A stretch of DNA of 34,893 bases from a virus. A program made the translations under genes and the position numbers. The stretch covers positions 1 to 34,893 of IMG/VR virus record IMGVR_UViG_3300031976_000208; one strand, written 5' to 3'. The notes below the pieces were generated by a model, which did not search any database, was not told the DNA's origin, and saw nothing but the letters and a program-made list of their open reading frames with translations. This document shows positions 9,481 through 15,835 of this stretch, in pieces (within the stretch, counting starts at the first letter, position 1; each line of letters opens with the position of its first letter).

Positions 9481-9763
9481 TCTGTAACCTTTTTCTTAGT
9501 CCTACGTGTGAAATATATCTATCTGTTTGCTTTGATAGCCAATTAGCTACTTGGCGATAGGAATACTGCTTCACATATTTTCTAGCCATTTCTAATTTAT
9601 CTAGTTCGTCTTTTATAGGATTAAGTGTCTCAGGGTCTTGTTCATCTTGTATGTAACCAAAAGGTACTGTTCTAGCTATACGTGGTATTTTAATCCACTC
9701 ATCATCTTCTTTTAAATCTGTTGGTTGGGGTAATTCCCAAGTTCCTATACTTCTACTATTCAT
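9359..9763 (-). CDS. Putative HTH protein between terminase genes
   Basis: 134 residues if started at MNSRSIGTWELPQP (9763); an ATG at 9778 adds five residues. The C-terminal half contains YRQVANWLSKQT...ISHVGLRKRL, shaped like a helix-turn-helix of the resolvase/small-terminase kind, followed by a basic helix. It overlaps the small terminase by 8 nt and the large terminase by 122 nt. It may be a DNA-recognition accessory of the packaging machine; that is inference. The long two-frame overlap with terL is unusual, but both frames look protein-like. Confidence 0.65.
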   Translation of the reverse strand: MNSRSIGTWELPQPTDLKEDDEWIKIPRIARTVPFGYIQDEQDPETLNPIKDELDKLEMARKYVKQYSYRQVANWLSKQTDRYISHVGLRKRLQNEKRRKNQARSLRKWAEYAEAAISKAKEIEQERTGAKAYS

Positions 9764-10130
9764 CTTCTGCTTGTACATTCTTGACTGGCATAAGCATCAC
9801 ACCACCCGTAGACTCTACTTGCATCTTCTCTGTCTTCACTAAGCCTGTTCTATCAAGTAGTTCTTTTGCTGCAGTCATCTTCTCTCTCATGCCTAACTCT
9901 GTAGGGTCGTTGATTCCACTAACCATTGCAACAGCTGCTCGTGGAGCATTACGTGCCATGAACATTTGAGTAGCCTCTAGAACCTCTTCCTTGATGCCTC
10001 TGACTATGTCTGACGTAGAACTGGTAGGTGCATAGCCTGCGAGTAGCTTCGCCTGTGTAACATCCCCGTTTGCCTCATCAAACAGTACGTCTAAAAACTT
10101 CTGTTGCTTTTCTGTTAATTCTTTTGCCAT
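9756..10130 (-). CDS. terS: Terminase small subunit
   Basis: 124 residues. The N-terminus LTEKQQKFLDVLFDEANGD followed by VTQAKLLAGY is the typical helix-turn-helix opening of small terminases (Terminase_2-like). A helical oligomerisation part follows (RNAPRAAVAMVSGINDP), then REKMTAAKELLDRTGL. It recognises viral DNA and hands it to the large subunit. The start ATG overlaps the stop of the preceding small gene by one base (TAATG). The packaging-gene order supports the call. Confidence 0.82.
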   Translation of the reverse strand: MAKELTEKQQKFLDVLFDEANGDVTQAKLLAGYAPTSSTSDIVRGIKEEVLEATQMFMARNAPRAAVAMVSGINDPTELGMREKMTAAKELLDRTGLVKTEKMQVESTGGVMLMPVKNVQAEDE

Positions 10131-10309
10131 TATGATTTCTTCTTCTTTGTTTTTTTCTTTACGGGTACTATGCCTATCTTAACTTTTGTAACACTAGCTA
10201 TAGTAATAGGCTTTTTCTTCTTTTTTACAAAAGATGTTATTTGAGCCTTACTAAGCTTTGGGTACATCTTAGATAAAGCAGTAATCATTTTGTTATCTGA
10301 TGCTGACAT
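10130..10309 (-). CDS. Small basic protein between lysozyme and small terminase
   Basis: 59 residues: MSASDNKMITALSKMYPKLS at the N-terminus, then a Lys-rich stretch (VKKKKKP), a short hydrophobic beta-like part and a Lys-rich tail. GGAG lies about 9 nt before the ATG, and both ends overlap neighbours in TAATG junctions, which supports real translation. The N-terminus reads as a small helical DNA- or protein-binding unit. Function unknown. Confidence 0.65.
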   Translation of the reverse strand: MSASDNKMITALSKMYPKLSKAQITSFVKKKKKPITIASVTKVKIGIVPVKKKTKKKKS

Positions 10310-10764
10310 TACATTGGTACTCCTAATTTAGTAATACGTGCTATAAGTCTATCTGCTCTATTGGTTGTTTGCTTATACCATCTACTGTCTTGCATCTCAT
10401 CGCCTGCACGTTGCCAATCTTCATCCTTAACTGCAGCAATAAAATTCTTAAATTTAGATAATCTAGGTCTGCCTAATTGAAAACACATATTTGCAATTAC
10501 TAGCTGTGCTTCTTCTGGTAGATTGTCAAAGTTATCAAATATAATTTTGCAGTCATTTATTGTAACTTTTATATCTTTCTCAAACCAATCATTAACTTGT
10601 TCATTAGGTACTTTAGTTCCTATAGGCTTTTCATAAAATTCTTCATCCCATTCAGTGATAAGGTGTCCAATTCCCCCGGTTAGATGTCCAAGTGAACAAT
10701 GATATGTTTCGTACATTATACCTTCATCATTTGCTATCTCATCTTGTAGTTTTATTAAGTTCAT
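10309..10764 (-). CDS. Endolysin, T4-type lysozyme (GH24)
   Basis: 151 residues, close to T4 lysozyme length. The active-site block reads DEGIMYETYHCSLGHLTGGI followed by GHL: catalytic Glu14, then Cys23 where T4 has Asp20, then Thr29. This fits the Glu-8aa-(Asp/Cys)-5aa-Thr pattern described for GH24 endolysins. Conserved features downstream include QLVIANMCFQLG and the SRWYKQTTNRADRL segment. It cleaves the glycan strands of peptidoglycan for lysis. There is no signal peptide, so it needs a holin; a holin-like gene lies two genes upstream in the operon. Confidence 0.9.
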   Translation of the reverse strand: MNLIKLQDEIANDEGIMYETYHCSLGHLTGGIGHLITEWDEEFYEKPIGTKVPNEQVNDWFEKDIKVTINDCKIIFDNFDNLPEEAQLVIANMCFQLGRPRLSKFKNFIAAVKDEDWQRAGDEMQDSRWYKQTTNRADRLIARITKLGVPM

Positions 10765-10769
10765 TTTTT

Positions 10770-11294
10770 TTATGTTCTTCCTCTAAATCTAAAGTTTCTT
10801 TTTCTAGGTGATACTTGGGGTCCTCTTGGTGTACCTGTAGGTCTTTTTCTAGGTGTAGCTACTTTAGGTGTTTGTGTAGCCTGTATAGGTTTTCTTCCCC
10901 TACCAAATACATTAGCTTTCATACTTCTATTGGCTTCTTGCTGCATTTTATTAAATCTATCTCTAGCAGCCTTTAGTTGTGCAACCTCAGTTGCTGTTGG
11001 TTTTCTTCCCTGCAAAGGTGGTAATTGTCTTCTTTGCTGTGCTCTTCTTCTCATTTCCATTAACCTACGTCTCATAGCAGGTGTCATTATACGTGGGTTT
11101 CTTCCCCTTGGCATTTGTGGTCTATCTATACCCGGAGCACGAGGTCTATCGTCACCTCTTCTACGAGGTTCTACCTGTGGTCTTTGTCTTGGGTTTAGTG
11201 GTCTTCGTCTACCTCTTGGTACGTGAGCCATTCCTCTATGTGCTTTAACTACTGCTGTCTTTTTAGCTGCAGGTTTCTTTGTTTTTGTAGCCAT
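10770..11294 (-). CDS. Arg/Pro-rich highly basic protein (unknown)
   Basis: 174 residues, very rich in Arg, Pro, Gln and Lys (for example RRRPLNPRQRPQVEPRRRGD and MRRRLMEMRRRAQQRRQ), with one more ordered Ala/Lys/Glu helix around residues 100-125. It has no Cys, membrane segment or enzyme motif. It overlaps the holin stop by one base. Such composition suggests nucleic-acid binding or a DNA-condensing virion protein; that is inference. Confidence 0.6.
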   Translation of the reverse strand: MATKTKKPAAKKTAVVKAHRGMAHVPRGRRRPLNPRQRPQVEPRRRGDDRPRAPGIDRPQMPRGRNPRIMTPAMRRRLMEMRRRAQQRRQLPPLQGRKPTATEVAQLKAARDRFNKMQQEANRSMKANVFGRGRKPIQATQTPKVATPRKRPTGTPRGPQVSPRKRNFRFRGRT

Positions 11295-11686
11295 TATTTC
11301 TTCCCCATTATTTTCATTGCTTGTCCTGCACCTTTAATTCCAAATGATGCACTAATGGCTATAAATAAAAGATACTGATACCACTCAGGTAATGTGTTTA
11401 GTACTTCAAAGCCTACTCTTACATATTCTGTCATACTAGGGATGAACACTAGTATAGCAGGTAATAACAAAACAATCAAGGCAAATTCGTCTTTCCAACT
11501 TCCATCTGTTGCATCTGCCATTGTCTTTTCCCATTCAACTTCACCTGTTGCTACTTTCTCTGCCACAACTGCTTTAGCTTTAGCTTGTGCTACTTTAGCC
11601 TGTCCATCTGCTTTGACCTTCTCAACTTTACTGTCCATCCAAGAACTAGCTAAGTTTGCTATAGGTCCTATTAACGCCGTAAACAT
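11294..11686 (-). CDS. Holin-like membrane protein
   Basis: 130 residues from MFTALIGPIANLASSWMD. The ATG at 11686 is preferred over one at 11692 because AAGGA sits 6 nt before it and directly against the other. An Ala/Lys/Val coiled segment (20-55) is followed by SWKDEFALIVLLLPAILVF and a second hydrophobic segment (YQYLLFIAISASFGIKGAG). The pattern resembles the three-TM holin family of gene transfer agents (GTA_holin_3TM), recalled from memory. It would permeabilise the inner membrane to release the GH24 lysozyme encoded two genes downstream. Confidence 0.7.
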   Translation of the reverse strand: MFTALIGPIANLASSWMDSKVEKVKADGQAKVAQAKAKAVVAEKVATGEVEWEKTMADATDGSWKDEFALIVLLLPAILVFIPSMTEYVRVGFEVLNTLPEWYQYLLFIAISASFGIKGAGQAMKIMGKK

Positions 11687-11817
11687 GTACATTCCTTTTG
11701 TTTAAATTTGGTGTCAATCCAACACTTGCCATAGTATAAAATAAATAACCACACGGTAAATAGAACACCTTCTACGTAACTAAGTTCATTCCATGCATCT
11801 AATATCATGTTGTCCAT
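11671..11817 (-). CDS. Small single-span membrane peptide before holin
   Basis: 48 residues. AGGAGAT lies 5-6 nt before the ATG. A hydrophobic segment (VLFTVWLFILYYG, residues 18-30) is followed by a Cys/Lys-rich tail (KECTCLRR). It overlaps the holin start by 16 nt. A tiny membrane protein coupled to a holin could be an antiholin, pinholin or spanin-like part; that is inference from position. It has no lipobox. Confidence 0.6.
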   Translation of the reverse strand: MDNMILDAWNELSYVEGVLFTVWLFILYYGKCWIDTKFKQKECTCLRR

Positions 11818-11826
11818 TACAATCTC

Positions 11827-12039
11827 CTATAACCGTCTTTTAGTTGTTTTTCTCTTAGAGCCTTCACGTGCTTGTTCATTAGATAATTTCCTATCCTCAG
11901 AAATGGCTTTGCGAGTGTCAGATATAATTTGTCTTTTCTCATCTAAATCTCGCCGTTTTTGTAGCAATCTTTTTGGGCTGTTTAGATACTTGTCTATTTC
12001 CTCTAGTTGCTTTGCGTTTAGCAGCCGTAGTGGCGGCAT
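11827..12039 (-). CDS. Possible small coiled-coil protein overlapping neighbour
   Basis: 70 residues if started at MPPLRLLNAKQLEEIDKYLN. It is charged and helical, with Lys/Arg-rich C-terminus (SKRKTTKRRL). The first 101 nt overlap the neighbouring 81-residue gene in another frame; the rest fills the space before the small membrane gene. Only AAGAA precedes the ATG. The independent 3' part and the heptad-like pattern argue for a gene, the weak start and overlap argue against it. Confidence 0.4.
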   Translation of the reverse strand: MPPLRLLNAKQLEEIDKYLNSPKRLLQKRRDLDEKRQIISDTRKAISEDRKLSNEQAREGSKRKTTKRRL

Positions 12040-12184
12040 ATTCTTGGTTAGAAAGAGCCTTAATCGCCGCTTCAGGTAGATAACGTTCACCGGTAGCTTT
12101 TGACCCTTGTGTACTAGGTTTACCACTCTTAGTTCTCCACTTTTGCTTTGTCCAATTTGCTAGTGACTTTTGTGGTGCTCTCAT
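11939..12184 (-). CDS. Conserved basic phage protein (DUF5872-like)
   Basis: 81 residues. It contains LANWTKQKWRTKSGKPS, GERYLPEAAIKALSNQEYAA and a final basic block QVSKQPKKIATKTARF. I recall this NWTKQKWRTKSGKPS...GERYLPEAA layout from many marine phages and from the DUF5872 type. AAGGA lies upstream of the ATG. It is Lys/Arg-rich and may bind nucleic acid; function unknown. Confidence 0.75.
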   Translation of the reverse strand: MRAPQKSLANWTKQKWRTKSGKPSTQGSKATGERYLPEAAIKALSNQEYAATTAAKRKATRGNRQVSKQPKKIATKTARFR

Positions 12185-12272
12185 ACGCTTCCTTAATTTC
12201 TTCTATTGTTCTATTGCATCCTATGCAGACATTCTCTTGCAACGTGCAGATGCCTATACATGGTGTTATAAT
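12129..12272 (-). CDS. DUF1289-like Cys4 mini-protein with non-standard start
   Basis: A 47-codon open frame reads IITPCIGICTLQENVCIGCN, then RTIEEIKEAYEST and a Lys-rich tail. The spacing Cys5-x3-Cys9-x6-Cys16-x2-Cys19 followed by R-T-x-E-E-I matches the DUF1289 family (small predicted Fe-S or Zn proteins), which phages also carry. The frame opens with ATT (12272) and ATA (12269) directly after an in-frame TAG; no ATG/GTG/TTG precedes the first Cys pair. AGG lies 6 nt before ATA. It overlaps the upstream gene's stop and the downstream gene's start, so coupling is likely. A start at TTG inside would delete two ligands. Confidence 0.6.
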   Translation of the reverse strand: MITPCIGICTLQENVCIGCNRTIEEIKEAYESTTKVTSKLDKAKVEN

Positions 12273-12709
12273 CTACCTGTCCACTTAGCTACAAACCAAG
12301 CTGCTAATCCTGCAAAGAATACTATAATAATAAAACCTATACTATATCCTACGTATTCCATTATCTCTTCTTGACGTTTCTGTGCCATCTTTTCTTGATA
12401 ACGTCTAGACTTTCTTGCTTCTGCTTGAAACTGTTGCCAATCTTGCCACAATCCGGGTCTACCTAGATATATCATCATCTGCTTGAGTTCTTCTTCTTTT
12501 TCTCTTATCTGCTCAAGAGCCATGAACTCTTCTAAGTCTGAACCACCTACACCTTTAGCTTTTTTCTGTTTGGCTTTTTTTTCTAAGCCTTCTTTTGCAA
12601 AAACGAAATCTGATATTTGTTTAGCACAACCTGAAAGCTCTTTACCATTAGATATAAAACTTTTGATTACCCCAAAGGCTGCATTTGCTGCTGCGAGTTC
12701 TGCTAACAT
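12266..12709 (-). CDS. Membrane-anchored coiled-coil protein (possible spanin-like)
   Basis: 147 residues. The N-terminus is Ala-rich (MLAELAAANAAFGVIKSF), the middle is a Lys/Glu/Gln coiled coil with QMMIYLGRPGLWQDW near 77-91, and one membrane segment lies at about 119-141 (YVGYSIGFIIIVFFAGLAAWF). I recall similar proteins in marine podovirus late operons, without a proven role. AAGGAAGAG precedes the ATG. A coiled coil plus one transmembrane helix near the lysis genes would suit an envelope-spanning lysis function, but the membrane segment is C-terminal, unlike typical i-spanins. Confidence 0.6.
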   Translation of the reverse strand: MLAELAAANAAFGVIKSFISNGKELSGCAKQISDFVFAKEGLEKKAKQKKAKGVGGSDLEEFMALEQIREKEEELKQMMIYLGRPGLWQDWQQFQAEARKSRRYQEKMAQKRQEEIMEYVGYSIGFIIIVFFAGLAAWFVAKWTGRL

Positions 12710-12891
12710 TATCTCTTCCTTATGGGTTTACAATATGCAGTTATCTGTAAGTTAGGTCCTTCCTTCTGTGGTATTGAAGGTTGCTTGTGTAGTCTCTCTG
12801 CAAAGTACAAGCATCTATTTAAATCTTCAAAGGTTTGTGTTTGGTCTACTACTCTTAATCCCATCATAAACACTAACACAAACTCAATCAT
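12709..12891 (-). CDS. Small protein with hydrophobic N-terminus
   Basis: 60 residues, MIEFVLVFMMGLRVVDQTQT then FEDLNRCLYFAERLHKQPSIP and a Cys/Lys end (AYCKPIRKR). The hydrophobic start could be a signal or membrane anchor; the two Cys could form a disulfide outside the cytoplasm. The ATG follows the stop of the Cys-rich mini gene by 3 nt, with no strong ribosome site, and the stop overlaps the next ATG (TAATG). Similar small proteins recur in marine phages; function unknown. Confidence 0.65.
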   Translation of the reverse strand: MIEFVLVFMMGLRVVDQTQTFEDLNRCLYFAERLHKQPSIPQKEGPNLQITAYCKPIRKR

Positions 12892-12894
12892 TTA

Positions 12895-12999
12895 CTATAC
12901 AGGTACTCCATGTACCTCTTGTTCCTCGTGACAATCACAAGTACATTCTTCGCAGTCACACTCATAACATTTACAGGTTTCACATTTCTCGTTATCCAC
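12895..12999 (-). CDS. Cys-rich metallothionein-like mini-protein
   Basis: 34 codons from GTG (12999), with GGAGG 5 nt upstream lying inside the 3' end of the preceding gene. Residues 1-20 read M(GTG)DNEKCETCKCYECDCEECT. Eight Cys at 6, 9, 11, 14, 16, 19, 21 and 23 and a His at 24 give the repeating CxxCxC spacing of metallothioneins. The remainder is acidic. It would bind soft metals such as Zn, Cu or Cd, which is inferred from the Cys pattern. It overlaps the upstream gene by 8 nt and ends 3 nt before the next ATG, so it fits the operon tightly. Confidence 0.55.
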   Translation of the reverse strand: MDNEKCETCKCYECDCEECTCDCHEEQEVHGVPV

Positions 13000-13195
13000 G
13001 ATATCCTCCACCTGCTGCTTTGTATGCTTTTGCTAACATCTGAGCTTTTCTAGCTGACCATTGACCCGGAGCACCACCTTTGCCACCGGCTTTTATTCTG
13101 TTAAATATTCTTTTGCGTAAGGCAGGTTTAGTATAATTACCAGCTTCATTAACTTTACTTTTTGCTTTTCGTTTTGATTTTTTTGCTACTGCCAT
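12992..13195 (-). CDS. Conserved small basic phage protein
   Basis: 67 residues. The core is VNEAGNYTKPALRKRIFNRI followed by KAGGKGGAPGQWSARKAQML and a Gly-rich end. I recall this VNEAGNYTKP...PGQWSARKAQ block from many marine podo- and myoviruses, always as a small protein of unknown role in the late region. It is strongly basic, so nucleic-acid or virion-core binding is possible. It overlaps the preceding gene by 41 nt. Confidence 0.75.
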   Translation of the reverse strand: MAVAKKSKRKAKSKVNEAGNYTKPALRKRIFNRIKAGGKGGAPGQWSARKAQMLAKAYKAAGGGYRG

Positions 13196-13358
13196 TTTCC
13201 AACTTCTTTAATGCTGTCTTACTCAAGCCACCGTAATGTAATAAGGGTTTACTAGACTTAGTGTGTGTCTTGCCCGTATGCAAAGAACCATCTTTCATCT
13301 TGTGCATACTGCCTGTCCACACAGTGCCATCTTTTAGGTAATGCTTAACACCCTTCAT
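13155..13358 (-). CDS. Conserved small basic phage protein (KDGT/GSLHTGKTHT)
   Basis: 67 residues with repeated turn motifs: MKGVKHYLKDGTVWTGSMHK, KDGSLHTGKTHTKSS, then a Lys-rich tail. The two halves (KDGTxWTGxxHKM and KDGSLHTGKTHT) look like an internal duplication. I have seen this type in marine phage late operons, without known function. It overlaps the following gene by 41 nt and lies 2 nt after the previous one, an arrangement of coupled translation. Confidence 0.7.
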   Translation of the reverse strand: MKGVKHYLKDGTVWTGSMHKMKDGSLHTGKTHTKSSKPLLHYGGLSKTALKKLENGSSKKIKTKSKK

Positions 13359-13360
13359 AG

Positions 13361-13657
13361 TTACTTCTTTTTCTTCATTGCGTAACCACCACCCATCATT
13401 TTAGTAGCTTTAGGTTTGTTTACATTCATTTTCTTAGTTGGTGTACCATAACCACCTTTAGCCATGTACTTTGTTTTCTTCTTCATTGGTGAGCCGCCTT
13501 TATTTAAGTTTATTTCACGTAGTCCGTCAGCTATAGCTTTTAATTCTTTTGTGCTAAGTCTTCTGTCTTTAGGATACAATTTATTAAACTCTTGCATCTC
13601 TTTGAGAGAAAGTGTTCCTGATTTTGGGGATGCTCCCCCTTTAACTTTTGATGCCAT
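13361..13657 (-). CDS. Lys/Gly-rich basic protein (unknown)
   Basis: 98 residues. The first 55 residues contain an ordered helix (SLKEMQEFNKLYPKDRRLS, then KELKAIADGLREINL). The rest is a low-complexity Lys/Met/Gly tail (GGSPMKKKTKYMAKGGYGTP). It has no Cys or membrane segment. It is one of a run of basic small proteins and may be a nucleic-acid-binding virion or assembly factor; function unknown. Confidence 0.65.
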   Translation of the reverse strand: MASKVKGGASPKSGTLSLKEMQEFNKLYPKDRRLSTKELKAIADGLREINLNKGGSPMKKKTKYMAKGGYGTPTKKMNVNKPKATKMMGGGYAMKKKK

Positions 13658-13669
13658 TTTATAATCTCC

Positions 13670-13933
13670 TTACGCAAATGGGTTTTTCTTTTTAGCAGTT
13701 TTAGTTCTAGCAAAAGACCTATTTGTAGATTTCTTTTGCACAGCTAAATTGCTAAGTCTATTATCATTAGGATTACCATTTCTATGAGCAACATCTCTAC
13801 CATCGCCTTTTTTGATAACACCTTTCTTTTTCAGTAAGTTGTTTGCAGCATTACGTTTGTCTCTACGTTTTATTTGTGCAGGCTTACCATGATAATTAGC
13901 ATACTCTTTTTTATAGTTTCTTTGGTATGTCAT
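13670..13933 (-). CDS. HNH-like small basic protein
   Basis: 87 residues. A KRRDKRNAANNLLKKKGVIK segment is followed by KGDGRDVAHRNGNPNDNRLS and NLAVQKKSTNRSF. This resembles the HNH-type block D-x-x-H-x-(D/N)-G-(N)-x-x-(N/D)-N...NL of phage nucleases, with His51 and the Asn-rich strand retained but no second metal-binding half visible. It may be a reduced HNH nuclease (such proteins assist packaging in some phages) or a non-catalytic DNA-binding relative. Confidence 0.65.
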   Translation of the reverse strand: MTYQRNYKKEYANYHGKPAQIKRRDKRNAANNLLKKKGVIKKGDGRDVAHRNGNPNDNRLSNLAVQKKSTNRSFARTKTAKKKNPFA

Positions 13934-13935
13934 TC

Positions 13936-14718
13936 TTATGTAGAACCTTTTTTAGCTCTTCTTTTATTCATCCTATCTAATTGCAACTTAGTAGGTTTTA
14001 TATTAGTACCTTTGTAGTTACCCTTAGAGTCTAGTTTAGGATTAGTATTCTTTTTAAAATTCTTAACTTTTTTGTTATCGCCTTTAGCTGAATCTACACC
14101 TGCCTTTTTATTCTTGTTAGCTGATACATTAGACTTCTTAAAGCTATCCACCATAGTCTTAGTACTAGTCTTTTTCTTTGTGCTAGTCTTCTTATCATCC
14201 CTACGTGTCTTACCTTGCATGAAGTTCATGTAGTCACGTAAGCTTAATCCTGACTTGGCTAACTGCTCTTTTGTTACTATAGTTGGATTCTTTTTCTTAG
14301 TTGTAGTACTGCCTTGGGAAACACTACTAGCTGTCTTAGTAGAACTTTTCTTTATTTTGCCACCCATTGCACCCGGAGACATACCTAATGTTGTCTTTTT
14401 ATTCTTTTTTCTTAAAGCTTCTGATAAACCAACGTCTACTTTACCCTTAGTCTTACCTCCTAAAGCACCCGGAGACATACCTAATGGTTTCTTGGTAGTT
14501 TTCTTTTTCATGTCTTGAAATACGGATGTAGGATTATTTGATCCTTTACTTGGAGTAGCAGAACCTAGCTTAGAGCTTTTAGATTTAGGTGCTCTCTTTT
14601 TAACTTGTCCATCATCTAGTCCACCGACCATTGCGTTTTCTTTATCTCTTTTATCTTTTCTTGCTTTCTGCTCTTTACGAACACGTTGCATCTTCTCATA
14701 GTAAGATTCCGTAGCCAT
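13936..14718 (-). CDS. Lys/Ser/Thr-rich protein with internal repeats
   Basis: 260 residues, low complexity, strongly basic. An internal repeat pair is visible: LGMSPGALGGKTKGK (around residues 78-92) and LGMSPGAMGGKIKKS (about 111-125). The N-terminus is a charged helix (YYEKMQRVRKEQKARKDKRD). No Cys or enzyme motif is present. It overlaps nothing and lies 2 nt from both neighbours' ends. Possibly a DNA-associated or disordered virion protein; function unknown. Confidence 0.6.
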   Translation of the reverse strand: MATESYYEKMQRVRKEQKARKDKRDKENAMVGGLDDGQVKKRAPKSKSSKLGSATPSKGSNNPTSVFQDMKKKTTKKPLGMSPGALGGKTKGKVDVGLSEALRKKNKKTTLGMSPGAMGGKIKKSSTKTASSVSQGSTTTKKKNPTIVTKEQLAKSGLSLRDYMNFMQGKTRRDDKKTSTKKKTSTKTMVDSFKKSNVSANKNKKAGVDSAKGDNKKVKNFKKNTNPKLDSKGNYKGTNIKPTKLQLDRMNKRRAKKGST

Positions 14719-14720
14719 CT

Positions 14721-14999
14721 CTAGTTCCCTCCTTTGGTTATCTTATCAAATGCTGCTGCACCCTTAGGTCCAGAGTTTTTCAATGCCAATAGTCCTTTAT
14801 TTACTGAACCACCTGCTGAATACATGTGACGTTTACCATTTACAGTGCCACCATACGCCATCTGTGCTTTTTCTGATTTCATTACGCTACTTCCACGCTT
14901 CTTTGTGAAGTTTTCTACTACCTCTTTAGCCTCTGCTACTATAGTAGGGCTGAACGCAGCACCTTTTTCTAGTATTCTTTTTGCTTCTGATAAAGTCAT
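14721..14999 (-). CDS. Small conserved late protein (unknown)
   Basis: 92 residues: LSEAKRILEKGAAFSPTIVA at the start, a charged helix, then AYGGTVNGKRHMYSAGGSV and LLALKNSGPKGAAAFDKIT. I recall the YGGxxNGKxHMYxAGGxV...LxALKxSGxKGxxAxxKIT pattern from marine phage genomes without assigned function. The stop is 2 nt from the next start. It is basic, Gly-rich and lacks Cys. Confidence 0.68.
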   Translation of the reverse strand: MTLSEAKRILEKGAAFSPTIVAEAKEVVENFTKKRGSSVMKSEKAQMAYGGTVNGKRHMYSAGGSVNKGLLALKNSGPKGAAAFDKITKGGN

Positions 15000-15000
15000 G

Positions 15001-15306
15001 TTAACATTTCCATCTTCTACGTGCTTGTCTAAGCCTACTGTTTGGGTTTGCAGCTGCTTTAGGGAACTTCTTCATCTGTCCAGCACTTCTTGCACAATAA
15101 GACTTCCTCCTAGAGGCTCTTTTACCTTTAGGCTTGTCTTCAGTTACAGCAGTCTTCAACTTACTGCCGGGATTATCCTTACGGTATTTAGCCACACCTT
15201 TGGCTGTCATACCTGCACCCTTCTTAGTGGGTCTCTTGTGACCACCCTTGATGGTATGACCCTTCATGCCAGTGCTTTTGCGTTTCTTTTTCTTTGTTTC
15301 TGCCAT
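15001..15306 (-). CDS. Conserved basic phage protein (DUF6321-like)
   Basis: 101 residues. The C-terminal 70 residues hold GMTAKGVAKYRKDNPGSKLK, TAVTEDKPKGKRASRRKSYC and ARSAGQMKKFPKAA, ending with RLRQARRRWKC. I recall this RASRRKSYCARSAGQM block as strongly conserved across unrelated phages (DUF6321 type). It is very basic with two Cys, so nucleic-acid or metal binding is possible. The start overlaps the upstream gene by 83 nt in another frame. Confidence 0.78.
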   Translation of the reverse strand: MAETKKKKRKSTGMKGHTIKGGHKRPTKKGAGMTAKGVAKYRKDNPGSKLKTAVTEDKPKGKRASRRKSYCARSAGQMKKFPKAAANPNSRLRQARRRWKC

Positions 15307-15520
15307 AGCCTGTTCTTACTTTACCTTCTGAGTCATCCGTTTCTAAACACTTATACTTGAGAGCTTGGAATTGAGGCATGTACAATGGCAAATCCGCCGC
15401 CATCTGATAAGTACGTGCTATACATTCCTGCTTAGTGTCATATGGTCCTTCTAAATCTTTTAATGTGTGGCATATATCATTGTTACCCATCAAACATATT
15501 AGCACGTAGGCTTCAAACAT
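15224..15520 (-). CDS. Small conserved protein, possible disulfide/membrane anchor
   Basis: 98 residues from MFEAYVLICLMGNNDICHTL. The ATG at 15520 is chosen because it forms a TAATG overlap with the previous stop; a GTG at 15532 is possible. A hydrophobic N-terminus is followed by Cys residues in ICLMGNNDICHTL, QECIARTYQM and LKYKCLE, so an exported, disulfide-containing domain is plausible. The last third overlaps the next gene in another frame and is low-complexity, so it is probably less constrained. Confidence 0.68.
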   Translation of the reverse strand: MFEAYVLICLMGNNDICHTLKDLEGPYDTKQECIARTYQMAADLPLYMPQFQALKYKCLETDDSEGKVRTGYGRNKEKETQKHWHEGSYHQGWSQETH

Positions 15521-15723
15521 TAGTCTGTCCACCCTTCTGCTCTCATTGCAGTCTCTACATGCTTCAGAGTAAATGGTTTATTGTAATGAGCCTCTACTGC
15601 TGCCCTCACGTAATAGACATCACTGTGGGGTATATGTAATTTATCTACTTTGTTATCACGTATAGCAAGATAAAAAGCTTCAAGCACATTGTCTGTGTAT
15701 AGTTTTACTGATTTTTTACTCAT
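15520..15723 (-). CDS. First gene of the late operon (unknown)
   Basis: 67 residues: MSKKSVKLYTDNVLEAFYLA, then HIPHSDVYYVRAAVEAHYNK and PFTLKHVETAMRAEGWTD. It reads as a compact helical protein, possibly a small DNA- or protein-binding domain. The ATG at 15723 is preferred over an in-frame TTG at 15729. There is no clear ribosome site. It is the first gene about 105 nt downstream of the predicted start of the sigma-70 promoter at 15836-15864. Function unknown. Confidence 0.65.
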   Translation of the reverse strand: MSKKSVKLYTDNVLEAFYLAIRDNKVDKLHIPHSDVYYVRAAVEAHYNKPFTLKHVETAMRAEGWTD

Positions 15724-15761
15724 TGTCAAGTTTATTTCTATTTAAGGGAATTAAAATACAC

Positions 15762-15807
15762 ATTATAAATGTATTATTATATATATTGTTTATATATTAT
15801 AAATGTA
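15762..15807. repeat. Direct repeat ATTATAAATGTA, two copies
   Basis: ATTATAAATGTA occurs at 15762-15773 and 15796-15807, 34 bp apart start to start, in an extremely AT-rich leader just downstream of the late promoter. Position in the leader suggests an operator or a duplex-unwinding segment; that is inference. Confidence 0.5.
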
Positions 15808-15835
15808 ACATTGTCTATGTACTAGTTATAACGTA

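Noticed and set aside
14845-15360. Plus-strand 171-codon frame
   Set aside because: It is antisense to three minus-strand genes with conserved phage motifs; hydrophobic Leu/Ser-rich content is the shadow of Lys/Arg-rich genes.
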